Shown piece by piece: positions 11,491-22,850 of a stretch of DNA of 64,000 nt. The DNA is taken from assembly GCF_008632075.1 (NCBI RefSeq), contig NZ_VWVM01000014.1, forward strand, positions 1-64,000, given 5' to 3'. The position numbers and the translations under genes are program-made. This DNA is from Candidatus Pantoea gossypiicola (GTDB lineage Bacteria; Pseudomonadota; Gammaproteobacteria; Enterobacterales; Enterobacteriaceae). The notes under the pieces are model-generated. The model was not told where the DNA came from. It ran no database searches and was given only the letters and a program-made list of their open reading frames with translations. Positions within the stretch are counted from its first letter, which is position 1; every line of letters begins with the position of its first letter.

Positions 11491-12477
11491 GTGTTAAACA
11501 AAGTTCTGCCGGTGCTGCTGTTACTCTCCGCCCCCGTTCTGGCGGCTAAGCCGGTTCTCACGGTCTACACCTACGACTCCTTCTCCGCCGACTGGGGCCC
11601 TGGCCCGGCGGTTAAAAAAGCCTTTGAAGCCCAGTGCAACTGCGCGCTTAAATTCGTCACGCTGGAAGATGGCGTCTCGCTGCTGAACCGCGTCCGCATG
11701 GAAGGCAAAAACAGTAAAGCGGATGTGGTGCTGGGGCTGGATAACAATCTGGTGCAGGCCGCGCAGAAAACCGGCCTGTTTGCCGAAAGTCAGGTCGACA
11801 CCTCGACATTAAAACTGCCCGATGACTGGCACAACACCACCTTCGTGCCGTTCGATTATGGCTACTTCGCCTTTGTCTATGATAAAACCCGGCTGAAAAA
11901 TCCGCCAGAAAGCCTGAAAGCGCTGGTCGACAGTCCGGAGAAGTGGCGGGTGATCTACGAAGATCCCCGCACCAGCACGCCCGGCTTAGGTCTGCTGCTG
12001 TGGATGCAGAAGGTCTATGGCGATCAGGCTCCTCAGGCCTGGCAAAAGCTGGCGCAGAAAACCGTGACGGTGACGAAGGGCTGGAGTGAAGCCTATGGCC
12101 TGTTCCTCAAGGGCGAAGGCGATCTGGTGCTGAGCTACACCACCTCACCGGCTTATCACATCATCGAAGAGAAGAAAGAGAACTACGCTGCCGCGTCCTT
12201 TGCCGAAGGACACTATCTGCAGGTTGAAGTGGCCGCGCAGTTAGCCAGCAGCAAACAGCCAGCGCTGGCGCAGCAGTTCATGACGTTTATGGTTTCGCCT
12301 GCGTTCCAGCGCACCATCCCCACCGGCAACTGGATGTACCCGGTGATCGACACGCCACTGCCTGCCGGTTTCGCGGCGCTTACTGTGCCTTCTACCGCCC
12401 TGCAGTTCTCGCCGGAAGAGGTTGCCAGCCAGCGCTCGGGCTGGATTAGCCAGTGGCAACGCGCCGTCAGCCGCTGA
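11491..12477 (+). CDS. thiB: Thiamine/TPP-binding periplasmic protein
   Basis: This 328-residue substrate-binding protein delivers thiamine, thiamine phosphate and TPP to ThiPQ. The start is GTG at 11491, chosen because AAGGAG lies at 11479-11484 and the product begins with a signal peptide (VLNKVLPVLLLLSAPVLA, cleavage before AKPVL). An in-frame ATG at 11428 lies inside the riboswitch and is rejected. The mature part matches E. coli ThiB closely (YTYDSFxADWGPGP, GRRxxx-type loop absent, ending EWQRAVSR-like). It overlaps thiP by 25 bases. Confidence 0.96.
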   Translation: MLNKVLPVLLLLSAPVLAAKPVLTVYTYDSFSADWGPGPAVKKAFEAQCNCALKFVTLEDGVSLLNRVRMEGKNSKADVVLGLDNNLVQAAQKTGLFAESQVDTSTLKLPDDWHNTTFVPFDYGYFAFVYDKTRLKNPPESLKALVDSPEKWRVIYEDPRTSTPGLGLLLWMQKVYGDQAPQAWQKLAQKTVTVTKGWSEAYGLFLKGEGDLVLSYTTSPAYHIIEEKKENYAAASFAEGHYLQVEVAAQLASSKQPALAQQFMTFMVSPAFQRTIPTGNWMYPVIDTPLPAGFAALTVPSTALQFSPEEVASQRSGWISQWQRAVSR

Positions 12478-14060
12478 TGCCGCGCTGGCTGATTCCCGGT
12501 TCCCTCGCCACAGCGTTATTGACACTTGTGGCGTTTCTGGCCTTCGGCGCACTATGGCGCGCCGCGCCGGACACGGACTTACGTGGCGTGCTGCAGGATG
12601 ACTACCTGCATCACGTTATCGCGTTCTCTTTCGCTCAGGCGCTGCTCTCCGCCCTGCTGTCGCTGCTGCCTGCAGTGCCGCTGGCGCGGGCGCTCTATCG
12701 ACGTCGTTTCCCAGGCCGCCAGCTGCTGCTGCGCCTGTGTGCCATGACGCTGGTGCTGCCGGTACTGGTCGCGGTGTTTGGGCTGCTGACCGTCTACGGT
12801 AGCAATGGCTGGCTGGCGCATCTGTGCCAGCTGCTCGGCATCGGTTATTACTTCTCGCCCTATGGCCTGTCGGGCATCTTGCTGGCGCACGTCTTCTTTA
12901 ACCTGCCGCTGGCGACCCGCCTGATGTTGCAGGCGCTGGAGAGCATCCCGGCGGAACAGCGTCAGCTGGCGGCACAGCTCGACCTGCGCGGCTGGCACCA
13001 TTTTCGTCTGCTGGAGTGGCCGTGGCTGCGGCGTCAGCTGCTGCCGACCGGCGCGCTGATCTTTATGCTCTGTTTCGCCAGCTTTGCCACCGTGCTGTCG
13101 CTGGGCGGCGGTCCGCAGGCCACCACCATTGAGCTGGCGATATTCCAGGCGCTGAGTTATGACTACGATCCCGGACGTGCGGCGCTGCTGGCGCTGATCC
13201 AGCTCGGCTGCTGTCTGACGCTGGTGCTACTCAGCCAGCGCTTCAGCAAAGCGATTCCCGCGGGAACCAGCCAGCTGAACGGCTGGCGCGATCCGCAGGA
13301 TTCCCGTGCGGCACAGCTGATGGATGCGCTGCTGATCGGGCTGGCGCTGATCCTGCTGCTGCCTCCGCTGGCGGCGGTCATCGTCGATGGTCTGCACGGT
13401 GGAGTGCGAGGCGCGCTGGCACAGCCTGCACTATGGCAGGCCACTTTGACTTCATTGCGCATCGCCATCGGTGCCGGTCTGATCTGTGTGGTGCTGACCA
13501 TGATGCTGCTGTGGAGCAGTCGGGAACTGCGTCTGCGTCAGCGTCCGGCGGCGGCACAGTTGATCGACACCAGCGGCATGCTGATACTGGCGATGCCAGG
13601 CATTGTGCTCGCCACCGGCTTTTTCCTGTTGTTCAACGCCACCATCGGCCTGCCCGAGTCGGCCGACGGGCTGGTGATCTTTACCAATGCGCTAATCGCT
13701 ATTCCCTATGCGCTGAAAGTGCTGGAAAATCCGATGCGGGATGTCGCAGAGCGCTATGGCAGACTCTGCGATTCTCTGGATATCCACGGCTGGAACCGTC
13801 TGCGGCTGATTGAGCTGCGGGCGCTGAAGCGTCCGCTGGCTCAGGCACTGGCCTTTGCCTGCGTGCTGTCGATTGGTGATTTTGGCGTGGTGGCGCTGTT
13901 TGGCAGCGCCGACTTCCGCACGCTGCCGTTCTACCTTTATCAGCAGATTGGTGCCTATCGCGGCGCAGATGGCGCGGTCACTGCCCTGCTGTTGCTGCTG
14001 CTCTGCTTATTGCTGTTCACGCTAATGGAAAAATTACCAGGCCGCCATGCTGACACTTGA
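12453..14060 (+). CDS. thiP: Thiamine/TPP ABC transporter permease
   Basis: This 535-residue inner-membrane protein has two fused permease halves, each with several hydrophobic segments and an EAA-type loop that contacts the ATPase. The start [16 protein letters not shown] is almost identical to E. coli ThiP, which fixes the start 25 bases inside thiB. The end, [10 protein letters not shown], overlaps thiQ by 14 bases. These overlaps imply translational coupling of thiB, thiP and thiQ. Confidence 0.96.
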   Translation: MATRRQPLMPRWLIPGSLATALLTLVAFLAFGALWRAAPDTDLRGVLQDDYLHHVIAFSFAQALLSALLSLLPAVPLARALYRRRFPGRQLLLRLCAMTLVLPVLVAVFGLLTVYGSNGWLAHLCQLLGIGYYFSPYGLSGILLAHVFFNLPLATRLMLQALESIPAEQRQLAAQLDLRGWHHFRLLEWPWLRRQLLPTGALIFMLCFASFATVLSLGGGPQATTIELAIFQALSYDYDPGRAALLALIQLGCCLTLVLLSQRFSKAIPAGTSQLNGWRDPQDSRAAQLMDALLIGLALILLLPPLAAVIVDGLHGGVRGALAQPALWQATLTSLRIAIGAGLICVVLTMMLLWSSRELRLRQRPAAAQLIDTSGMLILAMPGIVLATGFFLLFNATIGLPESADGLVIFTNALIAIPYALKVLENPMRDVAERYGRLCDSLDIHGWNRLRLIELRALKRPLAQALAFACVLSIGDFGVVALFGSADFRTLPFYLYQQIGAYRGADGAVTALLLLLLCLLLFTLMEKLPGRHADT

Positions 14061-14748
14061 TAACCTCACTTACCTTTATCAGCATCTGCCGATGCGCTTC
14101 AGCCTCAGTGCCACACGCGGCGAGCGCATCGCGATCCTCGGACCCAGCGGAGCCGGTAAAAGCACGCTGCTGAGCCTGATCGCCGGTTTCCTTCCGGTGA
14201 AACAGGGTACTCTGATCATTGACGGCCAGGCGCACACTCACAGCGTCCCGGCCAGACGGCCGGTTTCCATGCTGTTTCAGGAGAACAACCTGTTTCCGCA
14301 CCTCAGCGTGCAGCAGAATATGGCGCTGGGACTGCATCCGGGATTAAAACTCAGCGCTAAGCAGCGTCAGCAACTGATGGTGCTCGCCGAGCAGGTGGGA
14401 TTAGGCGATCTGCTGACCCGTCTGCCGGGCGAACTGTCGGGCGGACAGCGACAGCGCGTGGCACTGGCACGTTGTCTGCTGCGTGATCGTCCGGTGCTGC
14501 TGCTGGATGAGCCTTTTTCTGCGCTGGATCCGGCGCTGCGTGGCGAGATGCTGCAACTGGTGCGTTCAGTGTGCGAAGCGCGCAGCATCACGCTGCTGAT
14601 GGTGTCGCACAGTCTGGAAGATGCACAGCAGATTGCGCCACGCAGCGTGGTGATTGTGGATGGACGGGTGTACTGGGATGGGGAGACCCGACAGCTGCTA
14701 TCGGGCGATACGCGGGAGGCCGAGGTGCTCGGCATCCCGCGTCGTTAA
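14047..14748 (+). CDS. thiQ: Thiamine/TPP ABC transporter ATPase
   Basis: This 233-residue ABC ATPase energises thiamine import with ThiBP. Walker A is GPSGAGKS at residues 32-39, the signature is LSGGQRQ, Walker B is VLLLDEP, and the switch histidine is in VSHS. Length and N-terminus ([19 protein letters not shown]) match E. coli ThiQ. Last gene of the riboswitch-controlled operon. It ends three bases before the convergent yabI stop, with no visible terminator between. Confidence 0.96.
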   Translation: MLTLDNLTYLYQHLPMRFSLSATRGERIAILGPSGAGKSTLLSLIAGFLPVKQGTLIIDGQAHTHSVPARRPVSMLFQENNLFPHLSVQQNMALGLHPGLKLSAKQRQQLMVLAEQVGLGDLLTRLPGELSGGQRQRVALARCLLRDRPVLLLDEPFSALDPALRGEMLQLVRSVCEARSITLLMVSHSLEDAQQIAPRSVVIVDGRVYWDGETRQLLSGDTREAEVLGIPRR

Positions 14749-14751
14749 GCA

Positions 14752-15516
14752 TCAGGCGATGAAAACCTGCCACAGCAGATGCCGGAAAACCGGCATCATC
14801 GGATGGAACTGAATGCCGACGAACGCCGCCACGGCGATCACCAGCCCCAGCGGTCCTGCCCAGCGCAAACGCTCAGGCGGCAGCCAGGCCGTGGCCCAGT
14901 CGCGGCTTTTGCCGCTGCGCCACCAGCGCCAGCCTAACCAGCCGCCAAGCCAGATCAGCAGCGCTGCGCCGAGTAACAGCCATTTAAAGCTGCCCCCCTG
15001 CGCCGCTTTTGGCACGTCAATTGCCACTCCTGCCAGAATACCGGGCAGCAGATAGAGCGGCGGCCAGAGAATGCAGCCAATAAGGTTCGGTGGCAGAAAT
15101 TTACGCACCGGCAGCTCCAGCATACCGGCCGCCAGCGGGATCAGCGGACGCGTCGGGCCGACAAATCGCCCGACAAGAATCGTAAACATGCTGTGCTGAT
15201 GCAGGGCGTGCTCGGTTTTATCCAGCAGGCCTTTATATTTTTGCAGATACTTCCAGCGATGCAGCGGCCCCTGGAATTTCCAGCCAATGCCGTAGGAGAC
15301 CCAGTCACCGATCAGGCAGCCGGCAAAGCCCGCAGCCCAGGCAGGATAAAGGCCAAGTTCGCCACTGCCGATCAGCGCGCCCAGACTGGCCATCATTACC
15401 GTACCTGGCAGCAACAGCCCGACCAGCGCCAGCGACTCCAGAAATGTCACCAGCGCAACGGCAAACAGCGCCCACTCCAGAGACTGCGTAATCAGTTGTT
15501 GAATCCAGGCTTCCAT
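14752..15516 (-). CDS. yabI: DedA-family membrane protein
   Basis: This 254-residue inner-membrane protein belongs to the DedA/SNARE-associated family, thought to act as lipid flippases or proton-dependent transporters. The conserved FxxRFxPxxR motif appears as VGRFVGPTRPLIP, and the N-terminal LESLALVGLLLPGTV is typical. The start at 15516 (MEAWIQQLITQS) matches E. coli YabI; a frame from 15564 adds 16 unrelated residues. The araBADC genes that adjoin yabI in E. coli are absent, so polB follows directly. Confidence 0.92.
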   Translation of the reverse strand: MEAWIQQLITQSLEWALFAVALVTFLESLALVGLLLPGTVMMASLGALIGSGELGLYPAWAAGFAGCLIGDWVSYGIGWKFQGPLHRWKYLQKYKGLLDKTEHALHQHSMFTILVGRFVGPTRPLIPLAAGMLELPVRKFLPPNLIGCILWPPLYLLPGILAGVAIDVPKAAQGGSFKWLLLGAALLIWLGGWLGWRWWRSGKSRDWATAWLPPERLRWAGPLGLVIAVAAFVGIQFHPMMPVFRHLLWQVFIA

Positions 15517-15616
15517 AGTCGTCCTTAGTAAAAGCAGAATGCTGGATTGTCCAGAGCCAGCCACACAGCGTCAAGGCAAGAATTGTAGGACAATGTTGAC
15601 AAAACTCAGTAACGGG

Positions 15617-15636
15617 AACTGTATAAATATCCATGG
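15617..15636. promoter_or_regulatory. Probable LexA box upstream of polB
   Basis: The sequence reads CTG-TATAAATATC-CAT (15619-15634). This is the LexA form CTG-N10-CAG with the AT-rich core and one mismatch in the last triplet. It lies about 55 bases upstream of the polB start, as expected for the SOS-induced polB promoter. Confidence 0.65.
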
Positions 15637-15691
15637 TATACTTACGCGGTTTTCTCACCCCTGAATTGCTGAGTCCGGAGAACATCTGAAT

Positions 15692-18046
15692 ATGCCCCGC
15701 GCAGGTTTTCTGCTCACCCGCCACTGGCGCGACAGCCCGCATGGCACCGAAATTATCCTCTGGCTTGCCACCGATGCCGGCGCGCAGCGTGTGGTGCTGC
15801 CGGTGCAGGAGTCTGTCGCGTTTATTCCTGAAGAATTTCAGGCGCAGGTCAGCGAATTACTCAAAGATGAGCGTCAGTTTCGGATTCAGTCGCTGGCGCT
15901 GAAAGATTTCCGCCGCCGCCCGGTTTTTGGCCTCTACTGCCCGCAGAACCGTCAGCTACAGCGCATCGAAAAGCGGCTGCGCGAGCAGGGCATTCCGGTC
16001 TACGAGGCAGATATCCGTCCGCCGGAGCGCTACCTGATGGAGCGTTTTATTACCGCACCGGTCTGGTTTGACGGCGAGCAGCGCGGCGACAGCGTGGTTA
16101 ATGCGCGGCTCAAACCTCATCCCGACTATCGCCCGCCGCTGAAATGGGTCTCACTGGATATTGAAACCACGCAGCACGGCGAGCTTTACTGCATCGGGCT
16201 GGAGGGGTGCGGTCAGCGCCAGGTCTTTATGCTCGGCCCGCCAAACGGTGATGCCAGCACGCTGGATTTTGAGCTGATCTATCTCGATAGCCGCCCGCAG
16301 CTGCTTGACGCGCTGAACCAGTGGTTTGCAGAGCATGACCCGGACGTATTGATTGGCTGGAACGTGGTGCAGTTTGACCTGCGGGTGCTGCAGAAGCATG
16401 CCGACCGCTACGGCATTCCGCTGCGTCTTGGCCGCCAGCAGATGGCGCTGGAGTGGCGGGAACATGGCTTCAAACCGGGCGTTTTTTTCGCGCAGGCCAG
16501 CGGCCGGTTAATTATCGATGGCATCGATGCACTGAAATCGGCGTTCTGGGATTTTCCGTCGTTCAGCCTGGAGTCGGTATCACAGCAGCTGCTGGGTGAA
16601 GGGAAAGCGATCGATAACCCCTGGCAGCGCATGGAGGAGATCAACTGGCGCTTCGCCAACGATAAACCGGCGCTGGCACGTTATAACCTGAAAGACTGCG
16701 AACTCGTGACGCGCATTTTTCATAAGACGGCGATTATGCCGTTTCTGCTGGAACGTGCGGCGGTAAATGGCCTGGCCGTCGATCGCCACGGCGGTTCGGT
16801 GGCGGCTTTTGGTCACCTCTATATCCCGCGGATGCATCGTGCCGGTTTTGTCGCCCCCAACATGGGCGATGTCGCCCCGGAAGCCAGTCCGGGCGGCTAT
16901 GTGATGGATTCGCGCCCCGGCCTGTATGACTCGGTACTGGTACTGGATTACAAAAGCCTCTATCCGTCGATTATCCGCACCTTCCTGATCGACCCGGTGG
17001 GTCTGGTAGAGGGTCTGGCTCATCCGGATGATGCCGATTCAGTCGAAGGTTTCCGCGAAGCGCGTTTCTCACGGCATACCCACTGCCTGCCTGCAATTGT
17101 TGAGCAGATCTGGCTGGGTCGTGAAGCGGCGAAAAAGCAGAACAATCAGCCATTGTCCCAGGCGTTGAAGATCATCATGAACGCCTTTTATGGCGTGCTG
17201 GGAACCAGCGCCTGCCGCTTCTTCGATCCGCGTCTGGCCTCCTCGATTACCCTGCGCGGTCACGCCATCATGCAGCAGACCCGCGCACTGATTGAGGCAG
17301 AGGGCTATGACGTTATCTATGGCGATACCGACTCCACCTTTGTCTGGCTGAAGTCCGCTCACAGCGAAGAGCAGGCCGCCGCAATCGGGCAGCAGCTGGT
17401 GCAGAAAGTGAATGCCTGGTGGCGTGACCACCTCCAGCAGACTCAGGGACTGACCAGCGCGCTGGAACTGGAGTATGAAAGCCACTTCTGCCGCTTCCTG
17501 ATGCCGACCATTCGCGGCGCGGAACAGGGCAGCAAGAAACGCTACGCCGGACTGATTCGTGACGCTGCCGGTGAGCGCATGGTCTTCAAGGGACTGGAGT
17601 CGGTACGAACCGACTGGACGCCGCTGGCCAAACAGTTTCAGCAGCAGCTCTACCATCGTATTTTTCACCGTGAGCCATGGCAGGACTACATCCGCATGAC
17701 CGTCGCGCAGTTGCTGGCGGGTGAACTCGACGATCAGCTGATCTACAAAAAGCGTCTGCGGCGGCCGCTGAATGAATATGAACGAAACGTGCCTCCACAC
17801 GTACGTGCCGCCCGGCTGGCCGATGAGCAGAATCGTAAATTAAACCGGCCATTGCAGTACCAGAAAGGTGGCCGTATTCGTTACGTTATGGCGACGGCAG
17901 GCCCGGAGCCACTGGAGGCGCGTAGCACGCCGCTGGACTATGACCACTATGTGACGAAGCAACTTCAGCCGGTCGCAGAGGGCATTCTGCCCTTTGTGGG
18001 TGGGGATTTTGCTACACTGATTACCGGGCAACTGGGGCTTTTTTGA
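15692..18046 (+). CDS. polB: DNA polymerase II
   Basis: This 784-residue family-B polymerase acts in replication restart and translesion synthesis during the SOS response. The N-terminal 3'-5' exonuclease has Exo I as DIETT (about residue 155). The polymerase domain has motif A as DYKSLYPSI and motif C as YGDTDS. The ending [10 protein letters not shown] matches E. coli Pol II, and length is within one residue. A GGAG ribosome site precedes the ATG. A LexA-like box lies upstream. Confidence 0.97.
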   Translation: MPRAGFLLTRHWRDSPHGTEIILWLATDAGAQRVVLPVQESVAFIPEEFQAQVSELLKDERQFRIQSLALKDFRRRPVFGLYCPQNRQLQRIEKRLREQGIPVYEADIRPPERYLMERFITAPVWFDGEQRGDSVVNARLKPHPDYRPPLKWVSLDIETTQHGELYCIGLEGCGQRQVFMLGPPNGDASTLDFELIYLDSRPQLLDALNQWFAEHDPDVLIGWNVVQFDLRVLQKHADRYGIPLRLGRQQMALEWREHGFKPGVFFAQASGRLIIDGIDALKSAFWDFPSFSLESVSQQLLGEGKAIDNPWQRMEEINWRFANDKPALARYNLKDCELVTRIFHKTAIMPFLLERAAVNGLAVDRHGGSVAAFGHLYIPRMHRAGFVAPNMGDVAPEASPGGYVMDSRPGLYDSVLVLDYKSLYPSIIRTFLIDPVGLVEGLAHPDDADSVEGFREARFSRHTHCLPAIVEQIWLGREAAKKQNNQPLSQALKIIMNAFYGVLGTSACRFFDPRLASSITLRGHAIMQQTRALIEAEGYDVIYGDTDSTFVWLKSAHSEEQAAAIGQQLVQKVNAWWRDHLQQTQGLTSALELEYESHFCRFLMPTIRGAEQGSKKRYAGLIRDAAGERMVFKGLESVRTDWTPLAKQFQQQLYHRIFHREPWQDYIRMTVAQLLAGELDDQLIYKKRLRRPLNEYERNVPPHVRAARLADEQNRKLNRPLQYQKGGRIRYVMATAGPEPLEARSTPLDYDHYVTKQLQPVAEGILPFVGGDFATLITGQLGLF

Positions 18047-18199
18047 CAGGTGACGAACGCCCTGCCATCCAGTACCATAGCGCCCTTCCTGAAACTCACC
18101 GCTCTTACTCCCGCTCCAGGCCTTGTTTGTCTGGCGGTAACGCTATTGCCTGAGCTTTGGGAACACCTCTAAAAACGTTAAAATTTGAGCAAAAAAAAT

Positions 18200-21106
18200 A
18201 TGGTTTTTACATTAGGTCAGCGCTGGATTAGTGATACGGAAAGTGAACTGGGACTGGGCACCGTGGTGGCGATCGATACCCGCATGATCACCCTGCTGTT
18301 TCCGGCCACGGGGGAAAACCGCCTCTACGCCCGCAACGATTCGCCGGTTACCCGCGTCATCTTTAATCCGGGTGATACCATCACCAGCCACGAAGGCTGG
18401 CAGATGCGCGTCGATGAAGTACGCAACGAAAATGACCTGATGACCTATATCGGTACCCGGCTGGATACCGAAGAAAGCGACGTGATGCTGCGCGAAGTGA
18501 TGCTCGACAGCAAGCTGGTATTCAGTAAGCCGCAGGATCGTCTGTTTGCTGGCCAGCTCGACCGGATGGATCGTTTCGCCCTGCGCTTCCGCGCCCGTAA
18601 ATACCAGAGCGAGCAATATCGCCTGCCTGTCAGCGGCTTACGCGGTATGCGCACTAACCTGATCCCTCACCAGTTGCATATCGCCCACGATGTCGGCCGT
18701 CGCCATGCACCGCGCGTGCTGCTGGCCGATGAAGTGGGCCTGGGTAAAACCATTGAAGCCGGGATGATCATCCAGCAGCAGCTGCTGGCGGGTCGTGCTG
18801 AGCGTGTCCTGATCGTGGTGCCTGAAACCTTACAGCACCAGTGGCTGGTTGAAATGCTGCGCCGCTTCAACCTGCGCTTTGCGCTGTTTGATGACGATCG
18901 CTACACCGAAGCGCAGCACGACAGCGATAACCCGTTTGAAACGGAACAGCTGATCATCTGTTCGCTCGACTTTGTTCGCCGTAACAAACAGCGTCTTGAA
19001 CTGCTGGCCGATGCCGAATGGGATCTGCTGGTGGTGGATGAGGCGCACCACCTGGCCTGGTCCGAAGGCGAACCCAGCCGTGAATATCAGGTCATCGAAA
19101 AGCTGGCTGAGAAAACGGCCGGGGTGCTGCTGCTGACGGCGACGCCGGAACAGCTCGGCATGGAGAGTCACTTTGCCCGTCTGCGCCTGCTCGATCCGGA
19201 CCGTTTCCATGATTTTGCTGCCTTTGTTGAAGAGCAGCAGCATTTCCGTCCGATTGCCGATGCGGTTACAGCGCTGCTGGCTGACAAGGCGATCTCCCAG
19301 GAGGAGATGAACCGGATCAACGATTTGGTCGGCGAACAGGACATTGAGCCGCTGCTGCAGGTCGCCAACAGCGATCGTGACGGCAAGCTGGAAGCGCGTC
19401 AGGAGCTAATCGCCATGCTGATGGACCGCCACGGCACCAGCCGCGTGCTGTTCCGAAACACCCGTAATGGGGTGAAAGGCTTTCCGAAACGCGAGCTGCA
19501 TCAGATCCGGCTGCCGCTGCCAGCGCAGTATCAGACGGCAATTAAAGTCTCCGGCATTATGGGTACGCGCAAAAGCGCCGAGGAGCGGGCGCGTGACCTG
19601 CTCTATCCGGAGCAGATTTATCAGGAATTTGAAGGCGACAGCGGCACCTGGTGGAACTTCGATCCGCGCGTCGAATGGCTGATGGGCTATCTCACCAGCA
19701 ACCGTAAAGAAAAAGTGCTGGTGATCTGCGCCAAAGCCGCCACCGCGCTGCAGCTGGAGCAGGTGCTGCGTGAACGTGAAGGCATCCGCGCCGCGGTGTT
19801 CCACGAAGGTCTGTCGATTATTGAACGTGACCGTGCTGCCGCCTGGTTCGCCTCAGAAGAGAACGGCGCGCAGGTGCTGCTATGCTCCGAGATCGGTTCT
19901 GAAGGCCGTAACTTCCAGTTTGCCAGCCGTCTGGTGATGTTCGACCTGCCGTTTAACCCGGACCTGCTGGAGCAGCGTATCGGTCGTCTGGATCGTATCG
20001 GTCAGGCGCACGATATTCAGATTCTGGTGCCGTGGCTGGAGCAGACCGCACAGGCGGTGCTGCTGCGCTGGTATCACGAAGGGCTGGACGCGTTCGAGCA
20101 CACCTGCCCGACCGGCCGTACCATCTATGACAGCGTCCATTCGCAGCTGATCGGCTATCTGGCCGCGCCGGAGAACAATGAAGGCTTCGATGCGTTTATC
20201 ACTGACTGCCGTAAACAGCACGACGCGCTGAAATCGCAGCTGGAACAGGGTCGCGATCGCCTGCTGGAGCTGAACTCCAACGGCGGTGAATCAGCGCAGC
20301 TGCTGGCCAATGCCATCAGCGAGCAGGATAACGATACTGGCCTGGTGAACTTCGCACTCAACCTGTTTGATATCGTCGGCATCAATCAGGAAGATCGCAG
20401 CGATAACCTGATCGTGCTGACCCCTTCCGACCACATGCTGGTGCCCGATTTCCCAGGCCTGCCGGAAGATGGCTGCACCATCACCTTTAACCGCGATCAG
20501 GCGCTGTCGCGCGAGGATACCCAGTTTATCACCTGGGAACACCCGCTGATTCGTAACGGACTGGATCTGATCCTGTCAGGCGATACCGGCAGCAGCGCAC
20601 TGTCACTGCTGAAGAACAAGGCGCTGCCGGTGGGGACCCTGCTGGTCGAGCTGATCTATGTCGTTGAAGCGCAGGCACCGAAGCATCTGCAACTGACCCG
20701 CTTCCTGCCGCCAACGCCAATCCGTCTGCTGATGGATACTAAAGGCACCAACCTGGCGGGCAAAGTGGAGTTCGAAAGCTTTAACCGTCAGCTGAATGCG
20801 GTTAACCGTCATACCGCCAGTAAACTGGTGAATGCGGTGCAGCAGGATGTGCATGCGATTCTGACACAGGCCGAAGAGAGTGTGGTCAGCGAAGCGCGTG
20901 CGGTGATTGATGCGGCACGTGCTGAAGCGAACGAGAAGCTGGGTGCTGAGCTTTCGCGTCTTAACGCGCTGAAAGCCGTCAACCCGAACATCCGCGACGA
21001 TGAAGTCGAGGCACTGGAAAGCAATCGCGAACAGGTGCTGGAAAGTCTCGATCAGGCTAACTGGCGTCTCGACGCGCTGCGCCTGATTGTGGTGACACAC
21101 CAGTAA
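18200..21106 (+). CDS. rapA: RNA polymerase-associated Swi2/Snf2 ATPase
   Basis: RapA (HepA) is a 968-residue Snf2-family ATPase that binds RNA polymerase and promotes its recycling. Tudor-like N-terminal domains begin [12 protein letters not shown]. Walker A is DEVGLGKT, motif II is VVDEAHH, and the helicase C-terminal half includes EGRNFQFAS and the arginine fingers in [11 protein letters not shown]. The ATG at 18200 gives exactly the E. coli length; a TTG at 18185 would add five residues. No strong Shine-Dalgarno is visible for either start, which is unusual here. Confidence 0.96.
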   Translation: MVFTLGQRWISDTESELGLGTVVAIDTRMITLLFPATGENRLYARNDSPVTRVIFNPGDTITSHEGWQMRVDEVRNENDLMTYIGTRLDTEESDVMLREVMLDSKLVFSKPQDRLFAGQLDRMDRFALRFRARKYQSEQYRLPVSGLRGMRTNLIPHQLHIAHDVGRRHAPRVLLADEVGLGKTIEAGMIIQQQLLAGRAERVLIVVPETLQHQWLVEMLRRFNLRFALFDDDRYTEAQHDSDNPFETEQLIICSLDFVRRNKQRLELLADAEWDLLVVDEAHHLAWSEGEPSREYQVIEKLAEKTAGVLLLTATPEQLGMESHFARLRLLDPDRFHDFAAFVEEQQHFRPIADAVTALLADKAISQEEMNRINDLVGEQDIEPLLQVANSDRDGKLEARQELIAMLMDRHGTSRVLFRNTRNGVKGFPKRELHQIRLPLPAQYQTAIKVSGIMGTRKSAEERARDLLYPEQIYQEFEGDSGTWWNFDPRVEWLMGYLTSNRKEKVLVICAKAATALQLEQVLREREGIRAAVFHEGLSIIERDRAAAWFASEENGAQVLLCSEIGSEGRNFQFASRLVMFDLPFNPDLLEQRIGRLDRIGQAHDIQILVPWLEQTAQAVLLRWYHEGLDAFEHTCPTGRTIYDSVHSQLIGYLAAPENNEGFDAFITDCRKQHDALKSQLEQGRDRLLELNSNGGESAQLLANAISEQDNDTGLVNFALNLFDIVGINQEDRSDNLIVLTPSDHMLVPDFPGLPEDGCTITFNRDQALSREDTQFITWEHPLIRNGLDLILSGDTGSSALSLLKNKALPVGTLLVELIYVVEAQAPKHLQLTRFLPPTPIRLLMDTKGTNLAGKVEFESFNRQLNAVNRHTASKLVNAVQQDVHAILTQAEESVVSEARAVIDAARAEANEKLGAELSRLNALKAVNPNIRDDEVEALESNREQVLESLDQANWRLDALRLIVVTHQ

Positions 21107-21110
21107 GCTC

Positions 21111-21135
21111 AGGGGCCGCATGGCCCCTTATTTTT
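21111..21135 (+). terminator. rapA terminator
   Basis: The stem GGGGCC/GGCCCC (21112-21117 with 21122-21127, loop GCAT) is followed by TTATTTTT. It lies five bases after the rapA stop and ends just before the rluA ribosome site, so some readthrough into rluA is likely. Confidence 0.85.
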
Positions 21136-21145
21136 GGAAAGCCCC

Positions 21146-21799
21146 ATGGAACCTTACAATCCACCGCGTGAACCCTGGCTGCACATCCTTTATCAGGATG
21201 CGCATATCATGGTGGTGAACAAACCCAGCGGTCTGCTCTCGGTACCCGGTCGTCTGGATGAGCATAAAGATAGCGTGATGACGCGGATACAGCGTGATTT
21301 CCCGCAGGCAGAATCTGTTCACCGGCTGGATATGGCGACCAGCGGCGTAATGGTGGTGGCGCTGACCAAAGCGGCGGAACGCGAGCTGAAACGCCAGTTC
21401 CGCGAACGGGAGCCGTCCAAGACCTACGTGGCCTGTATCTGGGGGCATCCTGAAAAGGAAGAGGGACTGGTTGATCTGCCGCTGATTTGTGACTGGCCAA
21501 ATCGTCCAAAGCAGATGGTCTGCTTCGAGACCGGCAAAGCCGCGCAGACGGAGTATCAGGTGCTGGAATATCGTGCGGATAACAGTGCGCGCGTGTCGCT
21601 GAAGCCGATTACCGGCCGTTCACACCAGCTGCGGGTACATATGCTGGCGCTGGGCCATCCGATTCTGGGGGATAACTTCTATGCGCACCCGGAGGCCAAA
21701 GTGATGGCAGCCCGTTTGCTGCTGCATGCGGAGTCACTGACCATTACCCATCCGGCATTTGGTAATGCCATGACGTTTCGTCAGCCCGCCGATTTTTGA
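21146..21799 (+). CDS. rluA: Dual-specificity 23S rRNA/tRNA pseudouridine synthase
   Basis: This 217-residue RluA-family enzyme makes pseudouridine 746 in 23S rRNA and 32 in several tRNAs. The catalytic aspartate is in HRLDMATSG, and the C-terminal TGRSHQLRVHM is the other family motif. The ATG at 21146 is preferred to a TTG at 21134, which lies in the rapA terminator tail. A GGAAAG ribosome site is nearby. It follows rapA as in E. coli. Confidence 0.95.
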   Translation: MEPYNPPREPWLHILYQDAHIMVVNKPSGLLSVPGRLDEHKDSVMTRIQRDFPQAESVHRLDMATSGVMVVALTKAAERELKRQFREREPSKTYVACIWGHPEKEEGLVDLPLICDWPNRPKQMVCFETGKAAQTEYQVLEYRADNSARVSLKPITGRSHQLRVHMLALGHPILGDNFYAHPEAKVMAARLLLHAESLTITHPAFGNAMTFRQPADF

Positions 21800-21819
21800 A
21801 GTCGACTGCCTGTCACCGT

Positions 21820-21844
21820 GGCCTCCTCTGTTGCAGAAGAGGCC
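21820..21844. terminator. Hairpin between convergent rluA and djlA
   Basis: GGCCTCCTCT (21820-21829) pairs with AGAAGAGGCC (21835-21844) with a single mismatch and loop GTTGC. No T tract follows on either strand, so it may be a weak or Rho-assisted terminator for the converging genes, or an RNA 3' end stabiliser. Confidence 0.45.
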
Positions 21845-21858
21845 AGGCGTCACAGTGA

Positions 21859-22668
21859 TTACTTAAAGCCTTTCTCTTTGCGAATCAGATCGTACGCTGC
21901 CTGAATTTCCTGCGCTTTCTGCTTCGCCATCTCCATCATCTCTGGCGGCAGCCCTTTCGCCACCAGCTTGTCAGGATGATGCTCGCTCATGAGTTTACGG
22001 TAAGCGCGTTTGATCGTGGTGGCGTCATCGCTGCTCTTCACACCCAGCACGCTACAGGCATCTTCCAGCGTTGGGCCGCGTTGCGCCTGCTGGAAACCGC
22101 CCGAACTGCGCTGACCACCGCCAAACTGCTGGCCACCCTCCATCATGCGCAGGAACTGATCGAACTGGACCCGTGAAATGCCCAGCTCTTCAGCAATCAC
22201 ATAGAGCACCTGACGCTCGTTGGGATGCAGTGAGCCGTCGGCAAAGGCGGCCTGAATCTGGATCTCCAGGAACATCCGAATCAGATCGAACCGGCCAAAA
22301 CAGGCGCTGCGCAGTTCACGCAATTTACTGCGTAACGGGTAATCCGCCTGCTTGCCTTCGCGGAACGCACGCTGGGCTGCACTGCGGGAGTCGCCGTGCA
22401 GCTGCATCCGTTCCATTAACAGTGAAGCAATCTGAATATCCGCTTCCGTGACGCGCCCTTTTGACTTGGTCAGATGGCCCATCACCTGAAAGGTGGTGCT
22501 GAAAAACAGCGTCTGTCGGGTCTGATTATTTGAGAAGTAAGCCTTGCCTTGCGCGCCGCGTACTTTGTCAATCATATGACCAATGATCAAACCGATCACA
22601 ATACCCCAGAAGCCTGCGCCGGAAAGTAATCCCACCGCCAGACCCATAACTTTTCCCCAGTAGCGCAT
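21859..22668 (-). CDS. djlA: Membrane-anchored DnaJ-like co-chaperone
   Basis: This 269-residue protein is a type III J-domain protein. It has an N-terminal transmembrane anchor (about residues 6-30), a central TerB-like helical domain, a Gly/Gln-rich linker ([14 protein letters not shown]), and a C-terminal J domain with HPD in SEHHPDKL. It stimulates DnaK at the inner membrane and is linked to the Rcs envelope-stress pathway in E. coli. The gene diverges from lptD, as in E. coli. Confidence 0.95.
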   Translation of the reverse strand: MRYWGKVMGLAVGLLSGAGFWGIVIGLIIGHMIDKVRGAQGKAYFSNNQTRQTLFFSTTFQVMGHLTKSKGRVTEADIQIASLLMERMQLHGDSRSAAQRAFREGKQADYPLRSKLRELRSACFGRFDLIRMFLEIQIQAAFADGSLHPNERQVLYVIAEELGISRVQFDQFLRMMEGGQQFGGGQRSSGGFQQAQRGPTLEDACSVLGVKSSDDATTIKRAYRKLMSEHHPDKLVAKGLPPEMMEMAKQKAQEIQAAYDLIRKEKGFK

Positions 22669-22850
22669 AAACTCCTCAATTCGCCATGCTTGCGGCTGAA
22701 AATTGCATTATCATACCTGTCATTTATCTCAGCGCCTAACGGCAACGCTGACAGACCAGGATTAACACTGGCGCAACGCCGGGCAGTAAGTTAGTCTCTG
22801 ACCCGATTGTCGGCATGATGCCAGTTTTCATGGAATTCTCGATACCGCGT

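Noticed and set aside
18047..18199. Possible small RNA or terminator between polB and rapA
   Set aside because: The 150 bases show only weak, imperfect pairing and no T tract; nothing specific could be supported.
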